NCBI GenBank assembly: GCA_002699125.1
Contig: PABI01000084.1
Span: 62,001 to 126,000, forward strand
Reading direction: 5' to 3'
DNA length: 64,000 bases
From: Anaerolineaceae bacterium
GTDB lineage: Bacteria > Chloroflexota > Anaerolineae > Promineifilales > Promineifilaceae
The translations under genes were made by a program, and so were the position numbers. Shown piece after piece: positions 28,079 through 36,349 of this stretch (positions are counted from its first letter, which is position 1; every line of letters begins with the position of its first letter). The notes beneath the pieces are model-generated. The model searched no databases. It worked only from the letters and a program-made list of their open reading frames with translations, and was not told the origin of the DNA.

Positions 28079-30742
28079 TTGGGAATAGATACAAACCATC
28101 AGCCACAAACAAACGCCAACAATAGAAATCAGCGTCTGCTTACGCTCCTACAAGAAATTTCATTAGCTGTAGCCCAGTCAGAAACAATCGATAGCGCTTT
28201 TGCCGAAGTGCTTAGCCACATTTGCCGCTTCATGGATTGGCCCCTGGCCCACGTCTACATTTGGTCCGAGGCAGCCAATGCCCTGGTCTCCAGCCGCATC
28301 TGGTACATGGCAGATGCCTCCACCATTGCGCCCTTCCGTGAATTGAGTGAGGCCACCCAGTTTCATCGGGGAGAAGGAACGCTGGGATATGTTTGGGAGA
28401 CGGGCGAATCCATCACCATTTTAGACGTGCATGACAGCTCCATCATTGTGCGCGAAATGCCGGCCGAAGAAGAAGGCGTCCGCGCCTATTTTGCCTTTCC
28501 TGTGATGATCAATGGTGGCGTGATGGCCGTTCTGGAATTTTTTTCACCGGAATCTGTGCCACCTGATCCAGATATGACCTCGGTGATCAACCACGTCAGT
28601 GCGCTGCTGGGTCTGGCCTGGCAAAAACAACAAACAGTGGCTCAACTGCGACAAAGCGAGACGCAGTTGGCCGAGGCACAACGCACCGCTCACATTGGCC
28701 ATTGGGAGTGGGACATCATCAACAATGAGATAGCGTGGTCTCCAGAACTGTACCGCATCTATGGCTTAACCCCCGACAACTTTACCGCCACCTACGAAAA
28801 CTTTTTAGAACTTATTCACCCGGATGATCTGGAATATGTGCAGTTTAAGATTGAAGATGCCTACCAAAACGGCCGTTCCTTTGATTACTTCCACCGTATT
28901 GTCCGATCTGACAAAACCGTGCGCGTGATCCACGCTCGCGGCCGACCCGTTTACGACCAGGCCGGCAGCATTGTTAAATTACTGGGTACTGCCCAGGATA
29001 TGACCGAGCTAAAAGAAACCGAACTTAAGCTGGCCCTCTCCGTGCGCCAGTTGTCCGCTTTGGTAGAAATTGGCCAGGCTATCGCCTCTACACTGGATTT
29101 AGAACAGATCTATCATCGGGTACTGACTTTGGTACGGCCGTTGATCAACGCTGAAGCCCTTCTCCTTTTTCTTTACGATGACAAGGATGAAGTGTTGGAG
29201 GTGATTGCCGCCGATCATAACGATGCTCAGTTTAATGTTGTGGGCACACGTGTTTCTCCCGATAAGGGCATTTTGGGTGATGTGTGGCACAGTGGCCAGG
29301 CGCTCCTTCTGCAAGGCAAGGAGTGTGTCGATCGAATCGCCCCTGAACTTGAACAGATGAGAGGGTATGTGCCACAAGCCCTGCTGGCCGTGCCTGTACG
29401 CTGGCAAGAACAGGCTGTAGGCATACTGGAAGCAACGCAAAGCAACGCATCTGCCTTCACCGAGGGGATTGTGCCCTTAATGGAAACGATCGCCGCCTGG
29501 ACAGCCATTGCCATTGCCAACGCCCGCCAGTACAAGCAGTTGCAGCGCCGCCTCAGTGAAAGTGATGCTCTCGTATCCATCAGCCACGCCCTAACGGAGA
29601 CGCTTGAGCTTGATGAGCTGCTGCAGCTCATCGTCACGCAGGCCCAAAAGATAATCACCAATGCGGATTGGGCCGCCATCCATCTGCTTCAATCCAAAAC
29701 AAATCATTTAGAGCTGGCGGCCAAAGCTGGCCTGGATTTAGGGTTGGACGAATACCGTATTGAGCAAGGCGAAGGCATTGCCGGACAGGTCATAGCCAAC
29801 GGCGGCGTGTTAAATATTGCCGATGTGCAAATCGATGCGCGGCGTCTGCCGGTAGATCTCAGCACCCAGGCCCGCTCATTATTGGTTGCTCCTGTAGAAA
29901 GCCGCTTACGGCGCATCGGCACCATCAGCGTCCAATGCGCCACGCCAGCCACCTTCACCACCGATGACGAGCGTTTGTTAACCGTTCTGGGTGTACAGAT
30001 TGGTATGGCCATTGAAAATGCCCGCCTTTTTGCCATCCAACGCCGTGCCCGAGAAAGGGCCGAACGGCAGCGTGAGCGAATGCGCCAAATGGCCCAACGG
30101 GTGGTGCACGCTCAAGAAGCCGAACGGGCTCGCATTGCCCGCGAGCTGCATGACGAATCAGGACAGTCGCTTACGTCCTTAAAAATCAGCCTGGATCTGA
30201 TTCGTTCCGCCCTGCCTGAATCGTTAAGCGATATTCGGCAAAGCCTGGATGATGTATTGGAGCTCACCGACAAAACAATGAGCAATTTGCGTTTGTTGTC
30301 CCATAACTTACGTCCACCGGGTCTGGATGTTTATGGATTGGATGCTGCTTTGGCAGGCTTGTGCCAGGATTTTGAAACGCATACGCATCTTAAAATCATC
30401 TACAATGGGGAAGAACTGACCAATCTGGAGGAGTTAACTTCGCTTTCACTGTACCGGTTTGCCCAGGAAGCCCTCACCAACGCCGCCAAACATGCCGAGG
30501 CAACCGAAGTTCAGGTGACACTGGCTCAAGATTCAGATATGATCACGCTGCAAGTTGCAGACAATGGCTGCGGCTTTTCGCCACCTGAGCTAGACGAGGA
30601 TGCGCCCAAAAGTGGCGCCGGCCTGCCAGGCATGATGGAAAGGTTGGAAATGGTAAACGGCCGTATGCAAATAAAGTCATCACCCGAACAAGGCAGCGTG
30701 GTAACGGCCGTTGTTCCCTATGTTGTGCCGGAGGAGACATGA
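28079..30742 (+). CDS. Sensor histidine kinase (GAF-PAS-GAF-GAF-HisKA_3-HATPase)
   Basis: An 887-residue NarL-type kinase with no membrane segment. GAF (about 15-185), PAS/PAC (about 200-325, GHWEWDIINNEIAWSPELYRIYG), GAF (about 335-490), and GAF (about 500-660) are followed by a basic coiled linker and the HisKA_3 dimerisation domain with phospho-His in RIARELHDESGQSLTSL near 690. HATPase follows (FAQEALTNAAKHAEA, ADNGCGF, GAGLPGMMERLEM). The start is TTG at 28079 behind GAGGAA; no ATG is better placed. It overlaps the following regulator by 4 bases (ATGA), so the pair is a translationally coupled two-component system. Confidence 0.93.
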   Translation: MGIDTNHQPQTNANNRNQRLLTLLQEISLAVAQSETIDSAFAEVLSHICRFMDWPLAHVYIWSEAANALVSSRIWYMADASTIAPFRELSEATQFHRGEGTLGYVWETGESITILDVHDSSIIVREMPAEEEGVRAYFAFPVMINGGVMAVLEFFSPESVPPDPDMTSVINHVSALLGLAWQKQQTVAQLRQSETQLAEAQRTAHIGHWEWDIINNEIAWSPELYRIYGLTPDNFTATYENFLELIHPDDLEYVQFKIEDAYQNGRSFDYFHRIVRSDKTVRVIHARGRPVYDQAGSIVKLLGTAQDMTELKETELKLALSVRQLSALVEIGQAIASTLDLEQIYHRVLTLVRPLINAEALLLFLYDDKDEVLEVIAADHNDAQFNVVGTRVSPDKGILGDVWHSGQALLLQGKECVDRIAPELEQMRGYVPQALLAVPVRWQEQAVGILEATQSNASAFTEGIVPLMETIAAWTAIAIANARQYKQLQRRLSESDALVSISHALTETLELDELLQLIVTQAQKIITNADWAAIHLLQSKTNHLELAAKAGLDLGLDEYRIEQGEGIAGQVIANGGVLNIADVQIDARRLPVDLSTQARSLLVAPVESRLRRIGTISVQCATPATFTTDDERLLTVLGVQIGMAIENARLFAIQRRARERAERQRERMRQMAQRVVHAQEAERARIARELHDESGQSLTSLKISLDLIRSALPESLSDIRQSLDDVLELTDKTMSNLRLLSHNLRPPGLDVYGLDAALAGLCQDFETHTHLKIIYNGEELTNLEELTSLSLYRFAQEALTNAAKHAEATEVQVTLAQDSDMITLQVADNGCGFSPPELDEDAPKSGAGLPGMMERLEMVNGRMQIKSSPEQGSVVTAVVPYVVPEET

Positions 30743-31389
30743 TTCGCATCGTCATCGCTGAAGACCATAATCTGGTGCGGCAGGGCATTCGCGCTTTACT
30801 AGAGCAAAGTGGCGAAGTACAGGTCGTGGCAGAAGCCGCAACCGGTGAAGAGGCTATCCAATCGGTGCAGGAACATCAACCAGATGTCATTGTCATGGAT
30901 CTATCTATGCCCCGTCTGGACGGTGCCCAGGCCGCCGAGCGCATCATCGATATGAAGCTGGCAACGCAAATTATTATCCTCTCTATGCATGCCGACACAA
31001 CCATGGTGCAGCAGCTTTTACGCCTGGGCGTTAAAGGATATTTGCTAAAGGATGCCGTTACCGAGGAACTGATGCTGGCGGTGCATTCTGTCAGCCAGGG
31101 CAAGCTTTTCCTCAGCCCCACTATTTCAGACTCTGTGATGACGATGCTGCTCTCCCCCTCAGACAACATGGCTGAAACCGCAGCCGATTTGCTGACGCCA
31201 CGTGAACGCGAAGTGCTCCAGCTGGTTGGAGAAGGGCACACCAACAATGCCATCGCCGAAATGTTGAAAATTAGCGTGAAAACGGTTGAAAAACATCGGG
31301 CCAACCTGATGACAAAGTTGGAAGTGAATGATTTAGCCTCGCTCATTCGCGAAAGTATTAAACAAGGTTTGATTTTACTAGACGGATAA
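30739..31389 (+). CDS. NarL/LuxR family response regulator, partner of the upstream kinase
   Basis: A 216-residue regulator. The receiver is intact: AEDHNLVR, phospho-Asp in VIVMDLSMPRLDG near 54, and Lys in GYLLKDAVTEEL near 104. The HTH (about 150-210: LTPREREVLQLVGEGHTNNAIAEMLKISVKTVEKHRANLMTKL) is a standard LuxR DNA-binding domain. It is coupled by an ATGA overlap to the GAF/PAS kinase. Target genes are not evident from the sequence. Confidence 0.95.
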   Translation: MIRIVIAEDHNLVRQGIRALLEQSGEVQVVAEAATGEEAIQSVQEHQPDVIVMDLSMPRLDGAQAAERIIDMKLATQIIILSMHADTTMVQQLLRLGVKGYLLKDAVTEELMLAVHSVSQGKLFLSPTISDSVMTMLLSPSDNMAETAADLLTPREREVLQLVGEGHTNNAIAEMLKISVKTVEKHRANLMTKLEVNDLASLIRESIKQGLILLDG

Positions 31390-31431
31390 CCGACCCAACG
31401 CTTCTGCGATTTTTGCTTATTGCCCTGCCTT

Positions 31432-31453
31432 ATGGTAGGGTTTTTCCCCATAC
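31432..31453 (+). promoter_or_regulatory. Motif ATGGTAGGG-TTTTTCCCCA upstream of receiver gene
   Basis: ATGGTAGGG followed by a T-run and CCCCA, about 127 bases before the receiver-only gene. Nearly the same string occurs at 32022-32041, before the next regulator gene. The GGG...CCC halves are complementary. It is a candidate operator or conserved promoter element. Confidence 0.45.
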
Positions 31454-31579
31454 GGCAACAACTTACTTTATGTCACAATGAATAGCCAAAGTGCTGACCC
31501 TGTGCCAGCCACTAAATAATTGTCATGATAATTCGAAGGGGTTATTTTATGCCCTGTAGCATTCTATTCAATAAAGATT

Positions 31580-31969
31580 ATGTCGGAGCAAACAATTCGA
31601 GTCCTGGTAGTAGATGATCACAAATTGGTGCTGAAAAGTATTGAAAACCTGCTTCAGCGCGAGTCAGATATTGAAGTAGTGGGCACGGCCGAAAACGGCC
31701 GTGCCGCCATCGAGCTGGCACAAGCCAAAGAACCCGACGTGATTGTTATGGACGTTTCTATGCCTGAGCTGGATGGCATTCGCGCCGCTGGGGAAATAAG
31801 TGCCCTGGGAATTTCCACTCATATCATTATGCTGTCCATGCACCACAGCAGTGCGCTGGTACATCAGGCCCGCAAAAATGGTGCCTCAGGCTACATCATT
31901 AAACAACAAGCCAACAGGGATCTAATTCCCGCCATCCGTGCCGCCATGAATAATGGCATGACCCTCTAA
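31580..31969 (+). CDS. Receiver-only response regulator (NarL-type, no HTH)
   Basis: A 129-residue receiver with an intact acidic pocket (VVDDHKLV), phospho-Asp in VIVMDVSMPELDG near 57, and Lys in GYIIKQQANRD near 106. It aligns with the NarL receivers around it but stops where the linker to the HTH would begin (AAMNNGMTL then stop). It therefore acts as a phosphate sink or protein-interaction regulator, or is a shortened paralogue of the neighbours. It contains one ACGGCCGT. Confidence 0.88.
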   Translation: MSEQTIRVLVVDDHKLVLKSIENLLQRESDIEVVGTAENGRAAIELAQAKEPDVIVMDVSMPELDGIRAAGEISALGISTHIIMLSMHHSSALVHQARKNGASGYIIKQQANRDLIPAIRAAMNNGMTL

Positions 31970-32021
31970 AATCCTCCCCTACAATACCCCAGCACCTTTT
32001 TCTACACACTTTCTCAACCAC

Positions 32022-32042
32022 ATGGTAGGGATTTCCCCCATT
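32022..32042 (+). promoter_or_regulatory. Motif ATGGTAGGG-ATTTCCCCCA upstream of LuxR-type regulator
   Basis: Second copy of the motif seen at 31432-31453, about 147 bases before the regulator start. A related half, GGTCCATTCCCCA, follows at 32051-32063. The similar distances suggest shared regulation of the two orphan regulators. Confidence 0.45.
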
Positions 32043-32188
32043 AGAAAGTAGGTCCATTCCCCATATCGCTCTTAGACAATTTCACCGATACTTGAAGCAT
32101 AGCTTGCTCAACAAAAAATCAAATCTTCTAAACCTACTAACTAGCTCACTACATGATACTCAAAAGAAGAAAAGGAGAATCTAGTAAA

Positions 32189-32866
32189 ATGATCCGTATT
32201 CTAATTGGTCATCCTTCTCGCTTAGTCTGTGATTCCTTGCGCTCCGCTCTGGACGACGTGAATGATGTGTATGTCGTAGGCTGCGCCACAACTGCTGAAG
32301 AGCTTCATTTTCTTCTACCCCATGGCAATGTGGTTCTGCTCGGCAGTGAATTAGAAGATACAAATGCGTTTGATATGTTAAATGAAATACGCATGACCCA
32401 TCCCAAGACCAAGGTGTTGGTGCTGGGCTTAGACAATAAACCTGAAGCGATTATCCGCCACATTGAAGCCGGTGCGGCCGGCTACATTTTGCAGGACGAA
32501 TCTGTTGTAGAGATGGTGGAAAAGCTTCACGCCGCTCACGAAGAAAAAGCGATTATTTCCCCCTCTGTGGCAGCGGCGATGATGGACCGCCTGGCCCACC
32601 TGGCCAGTTTAGACACACCCGCAGCTTATCTGGAAGCCAGAGAAACGCAGTTAACCGAACTAACACCCCGTGAAGAGGAAGTTTTAGCCTTAATCAATGA
32701 GGGTTGCACCAATCAGGAAATTGCGGACAGACTCTACATTGAATGCGGTACAGTTAAAAACCACGTTCATAAAATTTTGAAGAAGCTGGACGTCAATAAT
32801 CGGCATGAAGCCGCCTACGTTCTGCAATCAAACCAAACAACTTCCCCCGTTGCTGTAGCAGCTTAA
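32189..32866 (+). CDS. LuxR-family regulator with degenerate (pseudo) receiver
   Basis: A 225-residue protein. The HTH (about 158-215: LTPREEEVLALINEGCTNQEIADRLYIECGTVKNHVHKILKKL) is intact. The N-terminal receiver has lost its chemistry: the acidic pair is replaced by GHPSRLV, and the phospho-Asp position reads VVLLGSELED, with Gly in place of Asp. It probably responds to protein contacts or a ligand rather than phosphorylation. The start at 32189 (MIRILIG) follows AAGGAG; a longer frame to 32153 is less likely. Confidence 0.88.
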   Translation: MIRILIGHPSRLVCDSLRSALDDVNDVYVVGCATTAEELHFLLPHGNVVLLGSELEDTNAFDMLNEIRMTHPKTKVLVLGLDNKPEAIIRHIEAGAAGYILQDESVVEMVEKLHAAHEEKAIISPSVAAAMMDRLAHLASLDTPAAYLEARETQLTELTPREEEVLALINEGCTNQEIADRLYIECGTVKNHVHKILKKLDVNNRHEAAYVLQSNQTTSPVAVAA

Positions 32867-32962
32867 ACCTATCCATACCCGGAAAAGAGTTGCACAGCAG
32901 ATGCGGCAACGGCCGTTTAAACCCAAGCCACCCATTCAATCATATAAGGACTAAACTACGCA

Positions 32963-33907
32963 ATGAACGAGACTAGCACTGCGCCACCCAAACCAGCACC
33001 ATCACAAACAACAACCGGCTTTGTGGTTCTCAATCCCGTTGCCGGGAATAGCCAACCGGAGCAGATTAAAGAGGTCCTGCAATCAACGTTGGGCGAAGAA
33101 CAATATCATCTGTACGAAACAACTGGTGATGAATCTTTGCCTGATGTGGTGCAAACGGCCGTAAACGAACATGATTATGCCTGGGTGGCGGCCATCGGTG
33201 GTGACGGCACTGTTTCTCAGGTCGTGAACGGACTCATCGGCAGCGACATCCCCCTGCTCATTTTGCCTGGTGGAACCGCCAATGTCCTGGCCCAGGATCT
33301 AGACATTTCTCAAGATATTGAGGAAGCCTGTCAACTGCTGGAAAATGGCATCGTCAAAAGCATTGATGCCATGCGGATAGGCGATTACCATTTCATACAT
33401 CAAATTGGTATCGGTCTGGAATCTCTCACCATGGATAACACGTCTTCCGAGCAGAAAAACAGATGGGGTCTGGCTGCTTACTTATGGACAGCCATCAAAG
33501 AAGCGTTTGGCTGGCAGCCCCATCTATTTACCCTGACGATAGATGGCAAAAAGCAGCAGCACCATGCATCAGAACTGGCCATCGCCAACGTGGGCAAAAT
33601 TGGCGTGTTTGGGCTGCAATGGGATGGCAAGATCATGCCCGATGACGGCCGTTTAGACATCATCATCTTGCGCGCTCGTTCACTTATTGACTATGCGCAA
33701 ACCATTTGGGCCTTGGCCGCGGGACAGCAACATCAATCCCACCACTTTGATATTCTCCCCGCTCATGAAGATATACAGGTAGAAACAAGACAAAAGCTGC
33801 CTGTGCATGGTGACGGTGAAGTTTTAGAAGATACATTGCCTTTTACGGCCGTTCTCGTTCCGAACGCCTTAAACGTATTTGTGCCCCAGGCGGCACATCA
33901 ACAGTAA
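32963..33907 (+). CDS. Diacylglycerol kinase-like lipid kinase
   Basis: A 314-residue protein of the DAGK catalytic family (YegS/DgkB/BmrU type). NPVAGNS near residue 26 and the nucleotide loop AAIGGDGTVSQVVNGL near 76 are diagnostic, with PGGTANVLA near 102. The C-terminal beta-sandwich ends with HGDGEVLEDT, a conserved feature. It phosphorylates diacylglycerol or a related lipid at the inner face of the membrane. It precedes the stress protein gene by 17 bases, probably one transcript ending at the 34471 terminator. Confidence 0.9.
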   Translation: MNETSTAPPKPAPSQTTTGFVVLNPVAGNSQPEQIKEVLQSTLGEEQYHLYETTGDESLPDVVQTAVNEHDYAWVAAIGGDGTVSQVVNGLIGSDIPLLILPGGTANVLAQDLDISQDIEEACQLLENGIVKSIDAMRIGDYHFIHQIGIGLESLTMDNTSSEQKNRWGLAAYLWTAIKEAFGWQPHLFTLTIDGKKQQHHASELAIANVGKIGVFGLQWDGKIMPDDGRLDIIILRARSLIDYAQTIWALAAGQQHQSHHFDILPAHEDIQVETRQKLPVHGDGEVLEDTLPFTAVLVPNALNVFVPQAAHQQ

Positions 33908-33924
33908 AGTGAGGTTTTAATAAA

Positions 33925-34431
33925 ATGAAGATTGTAACAGGATTATTTACCCCGGAAGATGCCGTTAAGGCGATTCGTCGCCTGACAAAACAGGGGTTTA
34001 ACTATGATGACTTTTCCATGATGTCCTCAGCCGAGGAGATGCCCGATTATTTAGAAGGCGATCCGGAAGATTCTGCCACTTCTGGCGCGGCTGCCGGTGC
34101 AGCTGCCGGTGGCGCAGTGGGCGCATTGGGCAGCGTGGTTGCCTCTACCATTCCTGGTTTTGAGACAATGTTTGTTACCGGTTTGATGACAACGGCCGTT
34201 GGCGGCGTCATTGGTGGCTATCTGGGCAGCATGTACAATGTGCGCGCGGAAAGCCAAACCAAAATCGACATTCATGAAGCGCTTGAGGCAGGCGACATCT
34301 TAATTGTGGTTCGCGCCAACAAAGCCAACGTGAATACGGCCGAATCCATCATGCACAATAGCAGCGGCAAACATATAGAAACGCACACCATTCCCGCCCA
34401 GGAAGTTGAAGAGCAAAAAACTCCCGGTTAA
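33925..34431 (+). CDS. Glycine/alanine-rich stress-type protein (GSP-17M/DUF1269-like)
   Basis: A 168-residue protein. The N-terminus MKIVTGLFTPEDAVKAIRRLTKQGFNYDDFSMMS resembles the general-stress-protein-17M N-domain, with a fold mixing alpha and beta. Two Gly/Ala-rich helices (about 55-105), separated by SVVASTIPG, can insert in a membrane. The last part (EALEAGDILIVVRANKANVNTAESIM) matches the end of the same domain. The function is unknown. It is co-directional with the lipid kinase and followed by a strong terminator. Confidence 0.7.
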   Translation: MKIVTGLFTPEDAVKAIRRLTKQGFNYDDFSMMSSAEEMPDYLEGDPEDSATSGAAAGAAAGGAVGALGSVVASTIPGFETMFVTGLMTTAVGGVIGGYLGSMYNVRAESQTKIDIHEALEAGDILIVVRANKANVNTAESIMHNSSGKHIETHTIPAQEVEEQKTPG

Positions 34432-34470
34432 CTTTATCAACCGAGAACAGTATAAACCTGATAATTTTTT

Positions 34471-34499
34471 GAGACCTGTCCCGGCAGGTCTCTTTTTTT
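34471..34499 (+). terminator. Rho-independent terminator
   Basis: GAGACCTG at 34471-34478 pairs with CAGGTCTC at 34485-34492 (8 bp, loop of six), directly followed by seven T. It ends the lipid kinase/stress protein unit. Confidence 0.92.
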
Positions 34500-34548
34500 C
34501 CCAATTGATTAAGTGGCCGGATTTTTTGCTGATAATCTATACTGCCAA

Positions 34549-34598
34549 ACGAGGCCTGAGCCTGTCGCAGGCCGGCCTGCGACAGGCTCAGGCCTCGT
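34549..34598. repeat. Perfect 50-bp palindrome
   Basis: Two 25-base arms, 34549-34573 and 34574-34598, are exact reverse complements with no loop. Each arm contains the word GCCTGAGCCTGTCGCAGGC. It lies between the terminator at 34471 and the PadR gene. The core resembles the widely dispersed CCTGAGCxTGTCGAAGG-type intergenic words. Hairpin or cruciform formation is very likely. Confidence 0.9.
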
Positions 34599-34721
34599 CT
34601 TATAGCAACAATTCTTCCCGGCACACTAATTGATTTTGAGGATTGATCTTTTTTGCAATCTCTGCTACTGTGTTCTATAAGTCGTTTTCCGGCATATAAG
34701 CGAAAAAACAGGGAAGATGTA

Positions 34722-35078
34722 ATGACAACTGAGGAAGAGATAGCGGAATTTTTACCGCTGCGTGAACCTACGTTTTTGATTTTGCTAAGTCTGGCAGAGA
34801 GCGACAAACATGGCTACGCCATTTTGCAGGACGTTACTGAAATTAGCCAGGGCAAGGTGAAAATGAGCACCGGCACGCTGTATGAAGCATTGGCCCGGCT
34901 GCTGGATCAGGGACTGATTGAGCGCGTCCCGGAAACAACAGAAACGCATCCCGGCAAGCCGCGCAAAGCATACCGGCTAACGCTAAAGGGACAGCAAGTA
35001 GGCGCCGCAGAAACGGCCCGGTTACAGACACTAACGCTGGCAGCCCAGCAGCGACTGGGGCCAAACTTGTCGGGTTGA
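34722..35078 (+). CDS. PadR family transcriptional regulator
   Basis: A 118-residue winged-helix regulator. LREPTFLILLSLAESDKHGYAILQDVTEISQGKVKMSTGTLYEALARLLDQGLIERV is the PadR HTH and wing (about residues 12-70). Such proteins repress neighbouring efflux or stress genes on ligand binding. The start at 34722 (MTTEEE) is preferred; the frame to 34653 overlaps the spacer. A TTGA overlap joins it to the longer frame of the next gene, suggesting an operon with the VCBS protein. Confidence 0.9.
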   Translation: MTTEEEIAEFLPLREPTFLILLSLAESDKHGYAILQDVTEISQGKVKMSTGTLYEALARLLDQGLIERVPETTETHPGKPRKAYRLTLKGQQVGAAETARLQTLTLAAQQRLGPNLSG

Positions 35079-35098
35079 TTGCCAACGGAGGCAGCAAG

Positions 35099-36343
35099 AT
35101 GATTAGCCCAGCCAATTCAGATCAATTGTTTGCCCAGCGCAGACGCATGCCCCTATGGTTGGCACGTTTGGGGTGTGCAACGCTAATCATTTTGTCCCTG
35201 CTGGTGGTTGGTTATTTTGCCTGGATATACTTCATTTTCTCCTTTGGAGGCCCACCGCTGGCGCAGGAGGTGGCGTTGGCTGATTTAAACGGCGATGGGC
35301 ATCTGGATGCGTATGTAACGATCAGCCCACAAGGTGAGCCGTATTGCGCGCTGGATTGGGTACTGTTTGGTGATGGCAACGGCCGTTTCACCGCCAGCGA
35401 CCAAGAGTTGGAAAGTTGCAGCACTTTTGCCGTCTCGCTGGGCGACGTAAACAACGATGGCATGGTGGACGCGATAGTGGGAAACCGATTCTTCAGAAAC
35501 TATGACAACGGCCGTTTCACTGATGGCGTTTTTTTGCCCATTAGCAGCGAAGGGGCGTTTCGCTGGCAGGCGCGGCTGGCAGATTTGAACGGGGATGGTG
35601 CACTAGACCTGTTTGGTGCGGGTTGCTGCGGTGGCATGGTGGTATCGCCAGAGACCGAACGACGGCCACTTTATTCTAATGATGTGATCTGGCTGAATAA
35701 CGGTGCGGGTGTTTTTTTTGACAGCGGGCAACTTTTGGGTGACATGGGCAGCAACGCTGTCGCTCTGGGTGACTTAAACGGCAATGGTTCAATTGATGCT
35801 TTTGTTGCTACTGGCCAAACAACCCCTGGCGAACGCAGCTCGTTTCAAAATCCCAATTTTGTCTGGTTCAACGACGGCAGCGGGCAGTTTAGTGACAGTG
35901 GGCAACGGTTGGGTGAGGCAGAAAGTACGGCCGTTGCCCTGGGCGATTTCGACGGCGACGGTGATTTAGACGCGGTGGTGGGCAACAACGGCCGGGATGA
36001 ACTGTGGCTTAACGATGGACAGGGCAATTTTAGCCTCAGCGCGCAGCGATTTAATTCCGACAATACACGCGCCGTCTTTGCCGCCGATCTAAACGAAGAT
36101 GGACTGCCGGACCTGGTGATTGCTGGCGAAACGTCCAGCCGCGTTTGGCTGAATAAAGGCGCAGCAACTTTCCAATCCGGCCAGCGCGTACGCCACCAAG
36201 ATGATGATGCTATTGCGCTAGGCGATGTAAACGAAGACGGCTTAGTTGATGTGTTGGTTGCTGGTGTCGAAAAATATCAGGTGTGGCATGGCGAAGGAAA
36301 CGGCCGTTTCTCGGCTGATTCCCACACACCTTACCAGGAATAG
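35099..36343 (+). CDS. FG-GAP/VCBS repeat membrane-anchored protein
   Basis: A 414-residue protein. The N-terminal membrane helix is at about 22-46. At least seven D-x-D/N-x-D/N-G type motifs follow (DLNGDGHLD, DVNNDGMVD, DLNGDGALD, DLNGNGSID, DFDGDGDLD, DLNEDGLPD, DVNEDGLVD), as in calcium-binding beta-propeller blades. The domain should lie outside the membrane. Several blades contain Asn-Gly-Arg from the ACGGCCGT octamer. The start ATG 35099 follows GGAGG. It is linked to the PadR gene upstream and a membrane protein downstream (6-base gap). Confidence 0.88.
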   Translation: MISPANSDQLFAQRRRMPLWLARLGCATLIILSLLVVGYFAWIYFIFSFGGPPLAQEVALADLNGDGHLDAYVTISPQGEPYCALDWVLFGDGNGRFTASDQELESCSTFAVSLGDVNNDGMVDAIVGNRFFRNYDNGRFTDGVFLPISSEGAFRWQARLADLNGDGALDLFGAGCCGGMVVSPETERRPLYSNDVIWLNNGAGVFFDSGQLLGDMGSNAVALGDLNGNGSIDAFVATGQTTPGERSSFQNPNFVWFNDGSGQFSDSGQRLGEAESTAVALGDFDGDGDLDAVVGNNGRDELWLNDGQGNFSLSAQRFNSDNTRAVFAADLNEDGLPDLVIAGETSSRVWLNKGAATFQSGQRVRHQDDDAIALGDVNEDGLVDVLVAGVEKYQVWHGEGNGRFSADSHTPYQE

Positions 36344-36349
36344 ACCAAA

